Counted from the stretch's first letter, positions 6,750-14,832 are shown. The stretch is DNA of 26,317 nucleotides from Aphodosoma sp045631465 (GCA_045631465.1 JAZQUV010000031.1:1-26317), one strand, 5' to 3'. Translations and numbers: made by a program. Notes: generated by a model from the letters alone, not told the origin.

Positions 6750-9700
6750 ATGAAATACCTACGGATAACATGCGTTTTCATACTTTTGGCTTGTCTGATA
6801 GCGGTTGGGCAGGTAAATCAAATATGGTATAAAAAGGGTAAGGTGTTGTATGCCGTACCTGTGGCAGGTATTGATAGTGTTACTTACGGACAATTCCTAA
6901 GTGCCGATACGTTTTTTATCGTTATCGACCGTGCATCGCGACGCATTGTTTATGATACTATTGATGTGCACGTGCCAGGCATGGTTTTTCATGATACAAT
7001 CCACACAACTCATACAGTTCATCTCAATCCTGGTCGCCGTATAGGGGTGTTTTCGGTAGCGAAAGATAGGCAAGTTAGTTTTTCGCAGGGTAATTTGCAA
7101 TATATTCAAAATCAAAACATCTGGAAATTTGCCGACCAACAATATGAATATATTGGAGTGGGTAATGTGAAAGATGGAAAGTTAGCAAATAAGATAGATT
7201 TGTTTGGGTGGAGTGGGGATAATACGACTGCACCATTTGGTGTGAGTACTTCGATTGATGCGGCTGACTATGCAGGTGATTTTGTAGATTGGGGTATGAA
7301 TGAAATTAATGGAGAAGCACCTAATACGTGGCGTACGTTGTCAAAGGATGAGTGGGAATATCTTATAAATAAGCGTGATAATGCATCGCAACTATATGGT
7401 GCTGCTTGTGTGAATGGAGTTAATGGTGTGATGTTTATGCCTGATGATTGGGTGTCTCCTGATGGGGTGATTTTTGTGAGTGGAATGGCGAGTAAAAAGG
7501 GAAGCGAATATTATAAAACGCAAAATAATTATTCTCTTGATCAATGGGCGGTCCTTGAAAATTCGGGAGTTGTATTTTTGCCAGCAGCTGGACGTAGGAC
7601 AATAGATCCAGTTAATGTTAATGAGTATGGTAATTATTGGTCGAGTAGTATTAAAGACAATCAACATTCACATTATTTGGCATACTACTCTGATCAAATA
7701 TATGTGAACGCATTTGAAGAGTCATATAAAGGTCGTGCAGTTCGCCTTGTTCACGATACGATTGTTCCACCGCCTGCGCCATGTATGGTGGTGAGAGTGA
7801 ATGACACATTATCTATAAATATGATGTGTGTGGAGGGTGGTACGTTCGTGATGGGGGCGAAGGAAGGCGATGCTCAAGCGAATGCAAATGAGAAGCCTGC
7901 GCATCAGGTTACGCTTTCGGACTATTATATGTCGGATGTGCAGGTGTCGCAAGCATTGTGGGAAGTGGTGATGGGAACTACTATAGATGATGAGGTAGAA
8001 AGGCATGGGGGACAAAAAAATATAGGTAAAGGTGCTGACTACCCGATGTATGCTATTGATTGGTTTCAGGCAAATGAATTTGCAGAGAAATTGAGTAAGT
8101 TGACAGGTTTGCGTTTTAGTTTGCCGACAGAAGCCGAGTGGGAATATGCAGCACGAGGAGGACAAAAGAGTAGGGGGTATAAATTTGCAGGAAGTGATAA
8201 TCTCGATGAAGTGGCATGGTGGAATGACGCAAAAGGATTGGTTCACCCGAGTGGACAGCTTAAACCGAATGAATTGGGTATCTATGATATGTGTGGAAAT
8301 ATATGTGAATGGACATTAGATGGCTATTCAAACTATACGAGTGAATTACAAATAAACCCATTGGTTCCTCGTGTGAATAATGTAGTGCAGAGAAGTATGA
8401 GTTCGCATGCTCAATGGAAAGAAGCTGATCATCGTGTGACATTTAGATACAAAAAAGACCCAAATGTGGCAAGAACAAGAGTAGGTATGAGACTTGTGCT
8501 GCATGATACTGTGCAAGTAGTGCCCGAATATGTTGACTTGGGATTGTCGGTGAAGTGGGCAACATTCAATGTTGGGGCTATGGCGCCAGAGGAGTATGGA
8601 AATTATTTTGCGTGGGGCGAGGTGGAACCGAAGGCGGAGTATAGTTGGGAAAACTATAAGTGGGGAGATGGCACAGCCTCGAATATGACAAAGTATAACG
8701 AGAAGGATGGATTGACCTCTTTGAAATTGGAGGATGATGCGGCGCATGTGAATTGGGGCGGTAAGTGGAGAATGCCAACAGATGCCGAATTTACAGAATT
8801 GCGAGAAAAATGTAAATGGGAATGGACAACGCAGAATGGCGTGAATGGGTATAAAGTTATAGGAGTTAATGGGAATAGTATATTTTTGCCAGTTTCTGGT
8901 TTCTACTATGATAATGGATTGGTTTATGTAAATGACCATGGTGACTATTGGTCAAGTACAAAGAACGTTCAATCTGGTGCGTTACATGTGTATACCGATC
9001 AGGATAAGATACTAAAAAGTAGTAGCCATCGTTATTATGGTTTCCCTATTCGTGCGGTGTATGACGATAATATGGTGATATTTACCATAAATTGTACACC
9101 AGAAGATGCAGAAGTAGGTTTTCATTATAGTGGTGGACATCATGTGCATGGCAATAGTGTTATGGTAAAGAAGGGTGCTAGTCCGCTTTATCAAGTTGCA
9201 GCTACCAAAGAAGGTTACCTTAGTCAAGGTGATACACTACATAATCTCACCAAAGATACGACGTTGAACATTACACTTAAGCCATTCTCGGAGGGCACAT
9301 GGGTAAAGATAGATAATAGCGAATTTACTAAAGTAGAATCATATTTTGTTAGTAGAAAAAATGGATACTTTTCTGGGCCACATAGCAATTGGAATTACTT
9401 TTATGCCCCTGTAGTGCCTGGTGAGACATACCGCGTGTGTGCTAATGCTGGACAGTTGGCTGCTATATGGTATGCGGCGAGCAATGCTCCAAATCAGGAG
9501 GATAGTATACGCCCAAAGATGGTAGCATGCTCTGAAAACGGAGGTATAACGAGATATATTGCTGAAGAATTTACTATACCAGAAGGTGCAACATATTTGA
9601 TAATCAATCATGCTGGAGCAGATAAAAATCTTGTTATAGAAAGAAAAGTGCCAGACCCTTGTCAGGTGGTGAGAGTGAATGACACATTATCTATAAATAT

Positions 9701-11087
9701 GATGTGTGTGGAGAGGGGTACGTTTATGATGGGGGCGAGTGATGATGATTTGAAAGCACAACGTGATGAAAAACCACAGCATCAAGTTACTATTACTTAT
9801 GACTATAAAGTAATGCAGACCGAGGTGACTCAAGGATTGTGGGAGGCTGTAATGGGAGAGGATATATATGATCTTATAGCTGAGTCGCCTTATCCTAGTT
9901 CTAAACCTATATCGACAAAGGCGAATTTTCCTGTTGGATATGTGAGATTGTATCAATGTTTGGAGTTTATTGATTCGTTGAATGCACGTACAGGATTACA
10001 TTTCCGTATGCCGACTGAAGCAGAATGGGAATTTGCTGCTCGTGGGGGTAATAATAGTAAAGGCTATTTGTATTCAGGAAGTGATGACCCAACTGAAGTG
10101 GCAAATCGTTCTGGTCAATTTAAACCAGTAGCATCGTTGAAACCTAATGAATTGGGAATATACGATATGAGTGGTAATATAGCGGAAATGGTGTTAGATG
10201 GAAGTTTAGGGGAAAGAGCTCCATATACTTCGGCTGAACCACAAATAGATCCACGACTAATTAGGCAAACAGGGAATCGGATGGTCAGAAATTCTCGTCC
10301 TTACAATTATGATTCTGTTCGTGTAACACAACGTAGTGCTTATACTCCAAGTTGGTGTGGTCCGTGGATGGGTTTCCGTTTGGTGTTGCCAGAGGAGAGG
10401 GATTTTCGTACTATTTATGTGAATGGGGTCTATTTTGATATGGCATTCGTAGAAGGTGGTACTTTTATGATGGGAGATGATAGTAGTGATAATGCGAGTC
10501 CAGCGCATCAGGTTACGCTTTCGGATTATTATATTGGACAAACCGAAGTGACGCAGGCATTGTGGGAGGTAGTGATGGGTACGAATCCAAGTAAATTTAG
10601 AGGTAATAACTTGCCGGTGGAATGTGTGAGTTGGGAGGATTGTCAATTGTTTGTGCAGAAATTGAGTGAGATGACAGGGTTGCACTTCCGCTTGCCAACA
10701 GAGGCAGAATGGGAGTATGCGGCGCGAGGAGGTGTGAAGAGTAGAGGGTATAAATATGTTGGTAGTGATGACGTTGATAGTGTGGCGTGGTATGGCGTAA
10801 ATAGTGGACAAAAAACACATTCGATAGCGGGTAAAAAACCAAATGAATTGGGCATTTATGATATGTCGGGGAATGTGTGGGAGTGGTGTCAGGATTGGCA
10901 TGAACCTTATTCTGCGGAATCACAGGAGAATCCACAAGGAGCTAGTGAGGGAGAGAAACCTGTTATCAGAGGTGGTTGTTGGCATTATAACCCAATACAG
11001 TGTACTCCGGCATATAGATATAGTTATTATAATAGAATAGGTAGTGGAAGTTCTACAGGTTTCCGTATTGTATTAGATATTAAGTAA
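6750..11087 (+). CDS. Giant exported modular protein with three FGE-like domains
   Basis: 1445 residues from the ATG at 6750, which places the signal peptide (1-21, ending in V-G-Q) at the very N-terminus; an upstream in-frame start at 6723 adds nine unlikely residues. Modules by residue: 97-335 Fib_succ/DUF1566-like; 342-585 FGE-like 1 (EGGTFVMG, LPTEAEWEYAARGG); 592-772 YVDLGLS module; ~776-845 PEGA-like beta domain (T-P-E-D-A-E-V); ~850-966 unrecognised beta-sandwich-like region; 971-1213 FGE-like 2; 1219-1444 FGE-like 3 (NVWEWCQDW, final G-F-R). FGE-like 3 keeps only the second catalytic-type cysteine (Q-C-T-P); units 1 and 2 appear to lack both. The N-terminal ~200 residues nearly match the 2720 gene. 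No T9SS tail or lipobox is obvious. Enzymatic FGE activity is unlikely; ligand binding or assembly at the envelope is inferred. A barrel gene follows after 24 nt. Confidence 0.85.
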   Translation: MKYLRITCVFILLACLIAVGQVNQIWYKKGKVLYAVPVAGIDSVTYGQFLSADTFFIVIDRASRRIVYDTIDVHVPGMVFHDTIHTTHTVHLNPGRRIGVFSVAKDRQVSFSQGNLQYIQNQNIWKFADQQYEYIGVGNVKDGKLANKIDLFGWSGDNTTAPFGVSTSIDAADYAGDFVDWGMNEINGEAPNTWRTLSKDEWEYLINKRDNASQLYGAACVNGVNGVMFMPDDWVSPDGVIFVSGMASKKGSEYYKTQNNYSLDQWAVLENSGVVFLPAAGRRTIDPVNVNEYGNYWSSSIKDNQHSHYLAYYSDQIYVNAFEESYKGRAVRLVHDTIVPPPAPCMVVRVNDTLSINMMCVEGGTFVMGAKEGDAQANANEKPAHQVTLSDYYMSDVQVSQALWEVVMGTTIDDEVERHGGQKNIGKGADYPMYAIDWFQANEFAEKLSKLTGLRFSLPTEAEWEYAARGGQKSRGYKFAGSDNLDEVAWWNDAKGLVHPSGQLKPNELGIYDMCGNICEWTLDGYSNYTSELQINPLVPRVNNVVQRSMSSHAQWKEADHRVTFRYKKDPNVARTRVGMRLVLHDTVQVVPEYVDLGLSVKWATFNVGAMAPEEYGNYFAWGEVEPKAEYSWENYKWGDGTASNMTKYNEKDGLTSLKLEDDAAHVNWGGKWRMPTDAEFTELREKCKWEWTTQNGVNGYKVIGVNGNSIFLPVSGFYYDNGLVYVNDHGDYWSSTKNVQSGALHVYTDQDKILKSSSHRYYGFPIRAVYDDNMVIFTINCTPEDAEVGFHYSGGHHVHGNSVMVKKGASPLYQVAATKEGYLSQGDTLHNLTKDTTLNITLKPFSEGTWVKIDNSEFTKVESYFVSRKNGYFSGPHSNWNYFYAPVVPGETYRVCANAGQLAAIWYAASNAPNQEDSIRPKMVACSENGGITRYIAEEFTIPEGATYLIINHAGADKNLVIERKVPDPCQVVRVNDTLSINMMCVERGTFMMGASDDDLKAQRDEKPQHQVTITYDYKVMQTEVTQGLWEAVMGEDIYDLIAESPYPSSKPISTKANFPVGYVRLYQCLEFIDSLNARTGLHFRMPTEAEWEFAARGGNNSKGYLYSGSDDPTEVANRSGQFKPVASLKPNELGIYDMSGNIAEMVLDGSLGERAPYTSAEPQIDPRLIRQTGNRMVRNSRPYNYDSVRVTQRSAYTPSWCGPWMGFRLVLPEERDFRTIYVNGVYFDMAFVEGGTFMMGDDSSDNASPAHQVTLSDYYIGQTEVTQALWEVVMGTNPSKFRGNNLPVECVSWEDCQLFVQKLSEMTGLHFRLPTEAEWEYAARGGVKSRGYKYVGSDDVDSVAWYGVNSGQKTHSIAGKKPNELGIYDMSGNVWEWCQDWHEPYSAESQENPQGASEGEKPVIRGGCWHYNPIQCTPAYRYSYYNRIGSGSSTGFRIVLDIK

Positions 11088-11111
11088 TAAGAAAGATTGA
11101 TAGAATTAGAA

Positions 11112-11918
11112 ATGCAAAAACAAGGTAAAAAAGCAATAATGATACGTCGTGCGATGATGTGTCTATTGGCGTGTATGTTTGTAGTGAATGTGCAAGCAGA
11201 TAAGTTTGTGCGAGTTGCTGTGAAGGGTGGAGCGAGTAGCAATCCTGCTCATGATACTCTTAGTATAGGTGGTGGTGCAGGTATGGAGATTGGTATTAGA
11301 AGTCAGAATAGTAGTGGGTGGTTTGTAGATGTAGGGTTGGGAATTGATTATGGAGTGTTGAATGATTATAGATCGGATTCTACGAGTATGGAGCATAGGA
11401 CAGATTATCAAGGTGATGCATACGTGGCACATCAGGAATTCGATAGATTGCGAAATCAGCATAGTGCGTTTAGTTTTGTGTTGCCTATAATGGGAGGATA
11501 TGAATATGAGCGGTTTTATATTATGGCAGGTGTGCAATTGAAAGGAATGGTAGCGGGTAGATCGCAAACTCGAGGGTTTCTGACAGAAACATTTGAATAT
11601 GATAATTTAATAGACAACCTACAAACAAAAGAGTATGATTTTTATGGCGACATATACAGTGTAGGACCATCGTTTGATGTGCAAGTGGGAGGTGAAATAG
11701 GATGGCAATTGACTCGGGACCGACATATTTCGCCGAGAAAAGCGCATATGGCAATGAGAAATGTGTATCTTTCGGCATTTGTAGATTATACATTATTTAG
11801 TACTCGACCTGTTATGCCTATGACTGCTGGATTGAAATTGACATGTTTGATGCAATTAAAAGCGAAAAAGAAATGTGTTTGTTTGAGAAATATATATAAA
11901 AAGCATAGGAGAAGATAG
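11112..11918 (+). CDS. Outer-membrane beta-barrel protein (porin/OmpA-barrel-like)
   Basis: 268 residues from the ATG at 11112; an ATG at 11139 also gives a good signal peptide, and a TTG at 11097 is less likely. The signal peptide ends V-Q-A before D-K-F. The mature part has many alternating beta-strands with Gly and aromatic residues (G-A-G-M-E-I-G-I, W-F-V-D-V-G-L-G-I, P-I-M-G-G-Y-E-Y, V-Y-L-S-A-F-V-D-Y), typical of an 8- to 12-strand barrel. It ends in a basic, cysteine-containing tail (A-K-K-K-C-V-C-L, then K-K-H-R-R-R) rather than an aromatic C-terminal residue, so the end may be altered by a frameshift or may be natural for this family. The start lies 24 nt after the giant modular gene, suggesting co-expression and perhaps an anchor role. 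No ligand can be named. Confidence 0.7.
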   Translation: MQKQGKKAIMIRRAMMCLLACMFVVNVQADKFVRVAVKGGASSNPAHDTLSIGGGAGMEIGIRSQNSSGWFVDVGLGIDYGVLNDYRSDSTSMEHRTDYQGDAYVAHQEFDRLRNQHSAFSFVLPIMGGYEYERFYIMAGVQLKGMVAGRSQTRGFLTETFEYDNLIDNLQTKEYDFYGDIYSVGPSFDVQVGGEIGWQLTRDRHISPRKAHMAMRNVYLSAFVDYTLFSTRPVMPMTAGLKLTCLMQLKAKKKCVCLRNIYKKHRRR

Positions 11919-12243
11919 GTGGTTAGATGCAGAAGAATATGATTTAAATTCTAAAAAATGTTGAATTTGGAATAATCATGGGTTATTTGTAGTGTTTTTT
12001 TATGTTATTTTCTCTTTTTTGAGAATGTTTTTGGAGTGAAAATTGGGGTAAAAAAATTGGAAAAAACACGTTTTTTTTCAAAAACGCGAAAAATGTGCCT
12101 ATTTCATAAGCTGAATTTTGACCAAAAATACCTTAAAAAGCATGAAAAATACCCTTTGTGGTAAGAAAAAATCATGATTTTTTAAATTTATTTCTCTGAT
12201 AATCAAGCAAAAGAAAATTTTTTTAAAAAAAGTTGTAAAAATA
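11919..12243. other. AT-rich gap, no gene seen
   Basis: About 325 bp of very AT-rich DNA with many A and T runs. A small hairpin CGTTTTT-tttc-AAAAACG sits near 12069-12086, but it is not followed by a T tract, so it is not a clear terminator. No open frame with coding character is seen on either strand. Confidence 0.6.
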
Positions 12244-12275
12244 TTTGCATAATCCAGAAATATGCGCTATCTTTG
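12244..12275 (+). promoter_or_regulatory. Bacteroidota promoter for tRNA-Glu/rpsT
   Basis: TTTG at 12244-12247, a 20-nt spacer, then TATCTTTG at 12268-12275, an exact match to TAnnTTTG. The tRNA begins 38 nt after the -7 box. Confidence 0.85.
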
Positions 12276-12313
12276 CATCGCAATTGAGAGATAAACGAAC
12301 TCTTAACGCAAAT

Positions 12314-12385
12314 GGCCCATTCGTCTATCGGTTAGGACGCAAGATTTTCATTCTTGAAAGAGCGGTTCGATTCCGCTATGGGCTA
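12314..12385 (+). tRNA. tRNA-Glu (anticodon UUC)
   Basis: A 72-nt cloverleaf with a 7-bp acceptor stem (GGCCCAT/ATGGGCT, first pair G-U). The anticodon stem is CAAGA/TCTTG with loop TTTTCAT, giving anticodon TTC. The T arm is AGCGG-TTCGATT-CCGCT, the discriminator base is A, and CCA is not encoded. A run of seven T follows at once, but rpsT begins 52 nt downstream and may be read through from the same promoter. Confidence 0.95.
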
Positions 12386-12437
12386 CTTTTTTTATGTTTA
12401 TAAGTGAAATAACAAGATAAAATTTCTACAATAGAAA

Positions 12438-12692
12438 ATGGCAAATCATAAATCATCAATCAAAAGAATTCGTCAAACAGAAAGACGTCGTTTGCACAAC
12501 AAATTCTACGCTAAAGTAACTCGTAGCGCTGTTCGTAAATTGCGCGCAACATCTGAGAAAGATGCAGCAGTAGCACTTCTTCCTAAAGTAGCTTCTATGC
12601 TTGATAAACTTGCAAAACGCAACATCATCCACAAAAACAAAGCAAGCAACTTGAAATCTAAATTGGCTCTTCACGTTAACAAACTTGCTTAA
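12438..12692 (+). CDS. rpsT: Small ribosomal subunit protein bS20
   Basis: 84 residues, the normal length for S20. It begins MANHKSSIKRIRQTERRR and is rich in Lys and Arg with an Ala-rich helical middle, as expected for a protein that binds 16S rRNA early in 30S assembly. It sits 52 nt after tRNA-Glu with no separate promoter that I can see, and a strong terminator hairpin follows, so tRNA-Glu and rpsT may form one short unit. Confidence 0.97.
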   Translation: MANHKSSIKRIRQTERRRLHNKFYAKVTRSAVRKLRATSEKDAAVALLPKVASMLDKLAKRNIIHKNKASNLKSKLALHVNKLA

Positions 12693-12717
12693 TTTGTCGA
12701 AGATTGAAAAATATACG

Positions 12718-12753
12718 AGCTCTTTTCTGTAACAACAGATTAGAGCTTTTTTT
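12718..12753 (+). terminator. Rho-independent terminator after rpsT
   Basis: AGCTCT pairs with AGAGCT, with an extended imperfect stem (CTGT/ACAG) and a short loop, followed by seven T (12747-12753). Confidence 0.85.
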
Positions 12754-12843
12754 GTTAGTTATTGGTTCGTTTTTTGGGGGTCGGGGGATAAAGAGTCTTG
12801 TTACTCTCTATGACCAATTTAAAAAATGAATCCGAATGGCAGT

Positions 12844-12864
12844 CTCGTTACTTGCTACTAATAG
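12844..12864. repeat. Heptamer array upstream of radC (3 units)
   Basis: CTCGTTA-CTTGCTA-CTAATAG in a strict 7-nt phase. The first two words closely match the array at 23875-23895. The array lies 8 nt before the radC ATG. A looser TTGTTAC-TCTCTAT pair occurs near 12799-12812. Confidence 0.65.
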
Positions 12865-12872
12865 TCTATTAT

Positions 12873-13568
12873 ATGGAAAATAAAGCTATAAAACTTTGGG
12901 CCGAAGAAGAACGTCCTCGTGAAAAAATCAAACTTCATGGGGTTGAATTTCTTTCTGATGCTGAATTACTAGCTGTGATGCTTGGCTCTGGTACTAAAGA
13001 CAAGAATGTGGTGGAGCTATCGCGTGAGATTCTTGATTTTGTTGGAGGCGATTTGGATCAGTTGGCACGACTTACGCTTCATGAATTTCAGTCGCAATTC
13101 AAAGGTATTGGTGAGGCTAAAGCAATGCACTTGCTTGCCACACTTGAGTTTGGACGTCGTCGGAATGCTACGAAGAGGGGAGAGGATGACTCGATACGTA
13201 CATCAAAAGATATTGTGCGCTTGATGCACCCGGTGATTTGCGATAAACCAGTAGAGCAGTTTTGGGTTATATTGCTTAATCGTAAAAATAAGGTTATAGG
13301 TAAAGAGTGTATAGCTTTGGGCGGAGTGTCAGCTGTATTGGTCGATATGCGCTTGCTTCTTAAACCTGCTATCACTCGATTGGCATCGAGCATTATTCTT
13401 TGCCATAATCATCCTTCGGGTACAGTTTCTCCAAGTGCCGAGGATAGAGCATTGACGCGTCGCGCAGCCTCTGCGGCAGAATTAATCGATATTCGTTTGC
13501 TCGACCACGTGATTATTACTTCCGACAGCGAACAGTTTTATAGTTTTGCCGACCATGGCGACCTCTAA
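12873..13568 (+). CDS. radC: RadC family JAB-domain protein
   Basis: 231 residues from the ATG at 12873. The frame is open upstream to a TTG at 12798, but that stretch covers a heptamer repeat and is not RadC-like, while MENKAIKLWAEEERPREK is a normal RadC start. The N-terminal half carries a helix-hairpin-helix-type segment (F-K-G-I-G-E-A-K-A near 77). The C-terminal half is a JAB/MPN domain with a full metal motif: H178-N-H180, seven residues, S188-A-E-D191. JAMM domains are metalloproteases or scaffolds. RadC's role in DNA repair is doubtful in other bacteria, so the true function is open. A promoter was not identified; the gene stands between rpsT and the AlaX gene in the same direction. 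Confidence 0.93.
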   Translation: MENKAIKLWAEEERPREKIKLHGVEFLSDAELLAVMLGSGTKDKNVVELSREILDFVGGDLDQLARLTLHEFQSQFKGIGEAKAMHLLATLEFGRRRNATKRGEDDSIRTSKDIVRLMHPVICDKPVEQFWVILLNRKNKVIGKECIALGGVSAVLVDMRLLLKPAITRLASSIILCHNHPSGTVSPSAEDRALTRRAASAAELIDIRLLDHVIITSDSEQFYSFADHGDL

Positions 13569-13576
13569 AATATTCT

Positions 13577-13604
13577 CAACTTTCAACTTTCAACTTTCAA
13601 CTTT
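13577..13604. repeat. Heptamer array CAACTTT x4
   Basis: Four exact CAACTTT units in tandem between radC and the AlaX gene, ending 6 nt before the AlaX ATG. The same word recurs at 20304-20331. Confidence 0.9.
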
Positions 13605-13610
13605 AAAAAT

Positions 13611-14084
13611 ATGGAACCACAATTGAATGCACATAATAAGGCGGAATTTCCGCCGATGCATACTGCCGAGCATATTTTGAACGGCACTATGGTGAAGATG
13701 TTTGGATGCCCACGTTCGCGTAATGCGCATATCGAGCGCAAGAAAAGTAAGGCGGACTATGAACTTACCGAAGCTCCAACCGAGGAGCAAATACGCGAGA
13801 TAGAGCATCGAGTGAATGAACAGATTGCTCGCAATCTTGATGTAATTATCGAGTTTATGACTCGCGACGAGGCTGCTGAGTTGGTTGACCTCTCTAAATT
13901 GCCGGCAGATGCCTCAGAAACGCTTCGTATTGTGCGTGTAGGTGATTATGACAATTGTGCTTGTATTGGTGCTCATGTAAAGAATACTAGCGAAATAGGT
14001 ACATTCCGCATCCTTACTCACGACTTTGCAGATGGTCGCTGGCGTATGCGTTTCAAACTCGAAAATTGTCCTTATGTTGAATAA
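13611..14084 (+). CDS. AlaX-type alanyl-tRNA editing protein (short form)
   Basis: 157 residues, corresponding to the SAD editing domain of AlaRS/ThrRS without a synthetase core. Zinc-site residues are all visible: H17-T-A-E-H21 (HxxxH) and C118-I-G-A-H122 (CxxxH), with an extra C116. Such free-standing proteins hydrolyse mischarged tRNA-Ala (Ser or Gly on tRNA-Ala) in trans in the cytoplasm. The exact substrate cannot be read from sequence, and the segment after HTAEH (NAHIERKKSKADYEL) could alter specificity. The TAA stop is continuous with a heptamer array (14083-14103), and another array sits just before the start. The gene may be co-transcribed with radC. Confidence 0.88.
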   Translation: MEPQLNAHNKAEFPPMHTAEHILNGTMVKMFGCPRSRNAHIERKKSKADYELTEAPTEEQIREIEHRVNEQIARNLDVIIEFMTRDEAAELVDLSKLPADASETLRIVRVGDYDNCACIGAHVKNTSEIGTFRILTHDFADGRWRMRFKLENCPYVE

Positions 14085-14103
14085 GGAATAAGGAGTAAGG
14101 AGG
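14083..14103. repeat. Heptamer array AAGGAGT-type (3 units)
   Basis: AAGGAAT-AAGGAGT-AAGGAGG in strict 7-nt phase. The array begins inside the TAA stop codon of the AlaX gene. Similar words occur at 23833-23867, again beginning inside a TAA stop. Confidence 0.8.
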
Positions 14104-14129
14104 ACTTCTTGTTATTATGGACATAGTTT

Positions 14130-14168
14130 AAAAATCGGTGAGACTTTTGTGGTTTCACCGATTTTTTT
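14130..14168 (+). terminator. Rho-independent terminator after the AlaX gene
   Basis: AAAAATCGGTGA pairs with TCACCGATTTTT across an 11-nt loop, followed by a T tract to 14168. Confidence 0.88.
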
Positions 14169-14172
14169 GTGT

Positions 14173-14189
14173 TTGGCACAGAATTTGAA
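14173..14189 (+). promoter_or_regulatory. Sigma-54-like promoter site upstream of hsp20
   Basis: TTGGCACAGAATTTGAA matches the -24/-12 consensus YTGGCACGRNNNTTGCW except for A at the G after CAC and A for the C of TTGC. It lies 69 nt before the hsp20 ATG. A standard Bacteroidota promoter is not obvious nearby, although TTTG (14172-14175) with TATATTAG (14191) is a weak alternative. Confidence 0.45.
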
Positions 14190-14258
14190 TTATATTAGGC
14201 GTAAGTAATTACAAACAAAATCTATTAAAAACCATCTTATTATTAAGGAGAAAAAACT

Positions 14259-14732
14259 ATGACAACACAAAAAACACAAGGTTGGCTGCCAACAGTGATT
14301 AGCGACCTATTTGATTATCCTTTGTTTGCTCCGCGTGTACCTATGACTGCGCCTGCTATCAATGTTAAAGAGACCGACAAAGATTATTGGATTGAAGTGG
14401 CGGCACCGGGTATGACCAAAGAAGACTTTGATGTGCGCATCAACGAGAAGGATTACCTTATTATTAGTTTGCAAAAACGAGAAAAAAAGGAAAAAAAGGA
14501 AACAAATGAAGAGCCTAAATGTGCAGAGGGAGAGAAAGAGTGTAAAAGTGAAGTGAGATATTTGCGTCGTGAATTCTCTTTCTCTAAGTTTCAACAAGTG
14601 ATGAGCTTGCCAGACAATGTGGATATCGACCATATTGAGGCTAAAGTGAAGAACGGAGTGCTTAAGATTAGACTACCTAAGCGCACAGATGAAGAGATTC
14701 AGAAGGCTCATAAAACCATCGAAATTTTGTAA
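14259..14732 (+). CDS. Hsp20 / alpha-crystallin small heat-shock protein
   Basis: 157 residues. The alpha-crystallin domain spans about 33-141, with A-P-G-M-x-x-E-D near 49 and the family signature N-G-V-L-K-I-R-L-P-K at 132-141. A C-terminal I-E-I (154-156) is the I-x-I motif that docks into neighbouring subunits during oligomer assembly. It is an ATP-independent holdase that binds unfolding proteins in the cytoplasm. A strongly charged insert with two cysteines (about 73-98, K-R-E-K-K-E-K-K then E-G-E-K-E-C-K) widens the loop between strands. The start has AAGGAG 8 nt upstream, a stronger ribosome site than most genes here. A sigma-54-like site precedes it, consistent with stress-controlled expression. 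Confidence 0.95.
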   Translation: MTTQKTQGWLPTVISDLFDYPLFAPRVPMTAPAINVKETDKDYWIEVAAPGMTKEDFDVRINEKDYLIISLQKREKKEKKETNEEPKCAEGEKECKSEVRYLRREFSFSKFQQVMSLPDNVDIDHIEAKVKNGVLKIRLPKRTDEEIQKAHKTIEIL

Positions 14733-14733
14733 C

Positions 14734-14755
14734 AAAAAAGCCCTCGTGAGAGGGC
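14734..14755 (-). terminator. Terminator of the MBL-fold gene
   Basis: A perfect hairpin GCCCTC-GTGA-GAGGGC (14740-14755) is followed on the minus strand by six T. It lies downstream of the minus-strand MBL gene and directly against the hsp20 stop. Confidence 0.8.
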
Positions 14756-14794
14756 AAAGTTTCATAAGTTTTAGTTAGTTAAATAGTGTATTGG

Positions 14795-14832
14795 GCGACA
14801 TCTGCTTTTGGGAAATAGCGGGTGTCGCTTTT
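14795..14832 (+). terminator. Possible hsp20 terminator
   Basis: GCGACA pairs with TGTCGC around a 22-nt loop, followed by TTTT. The short T tract and large loop make it weak. Confidence 0.35.

Noticed and set aside
8346..8939. Long minus-strand open frames inside the modular genes (also at 602-1147, 10257-10901 and others)
   Set aside because: They are antisense shadows of well-supported coding regions, with low-complexity His/Thr/Ile-rich translations caused by the codon use of the real gene.
12798..12872. Upstream TTG start for radC
   Set aside because: The extra 25 residues come from the heptamer repeat region and have no RadC similarity; the ATG at 12873 gives the normal N-terminus.
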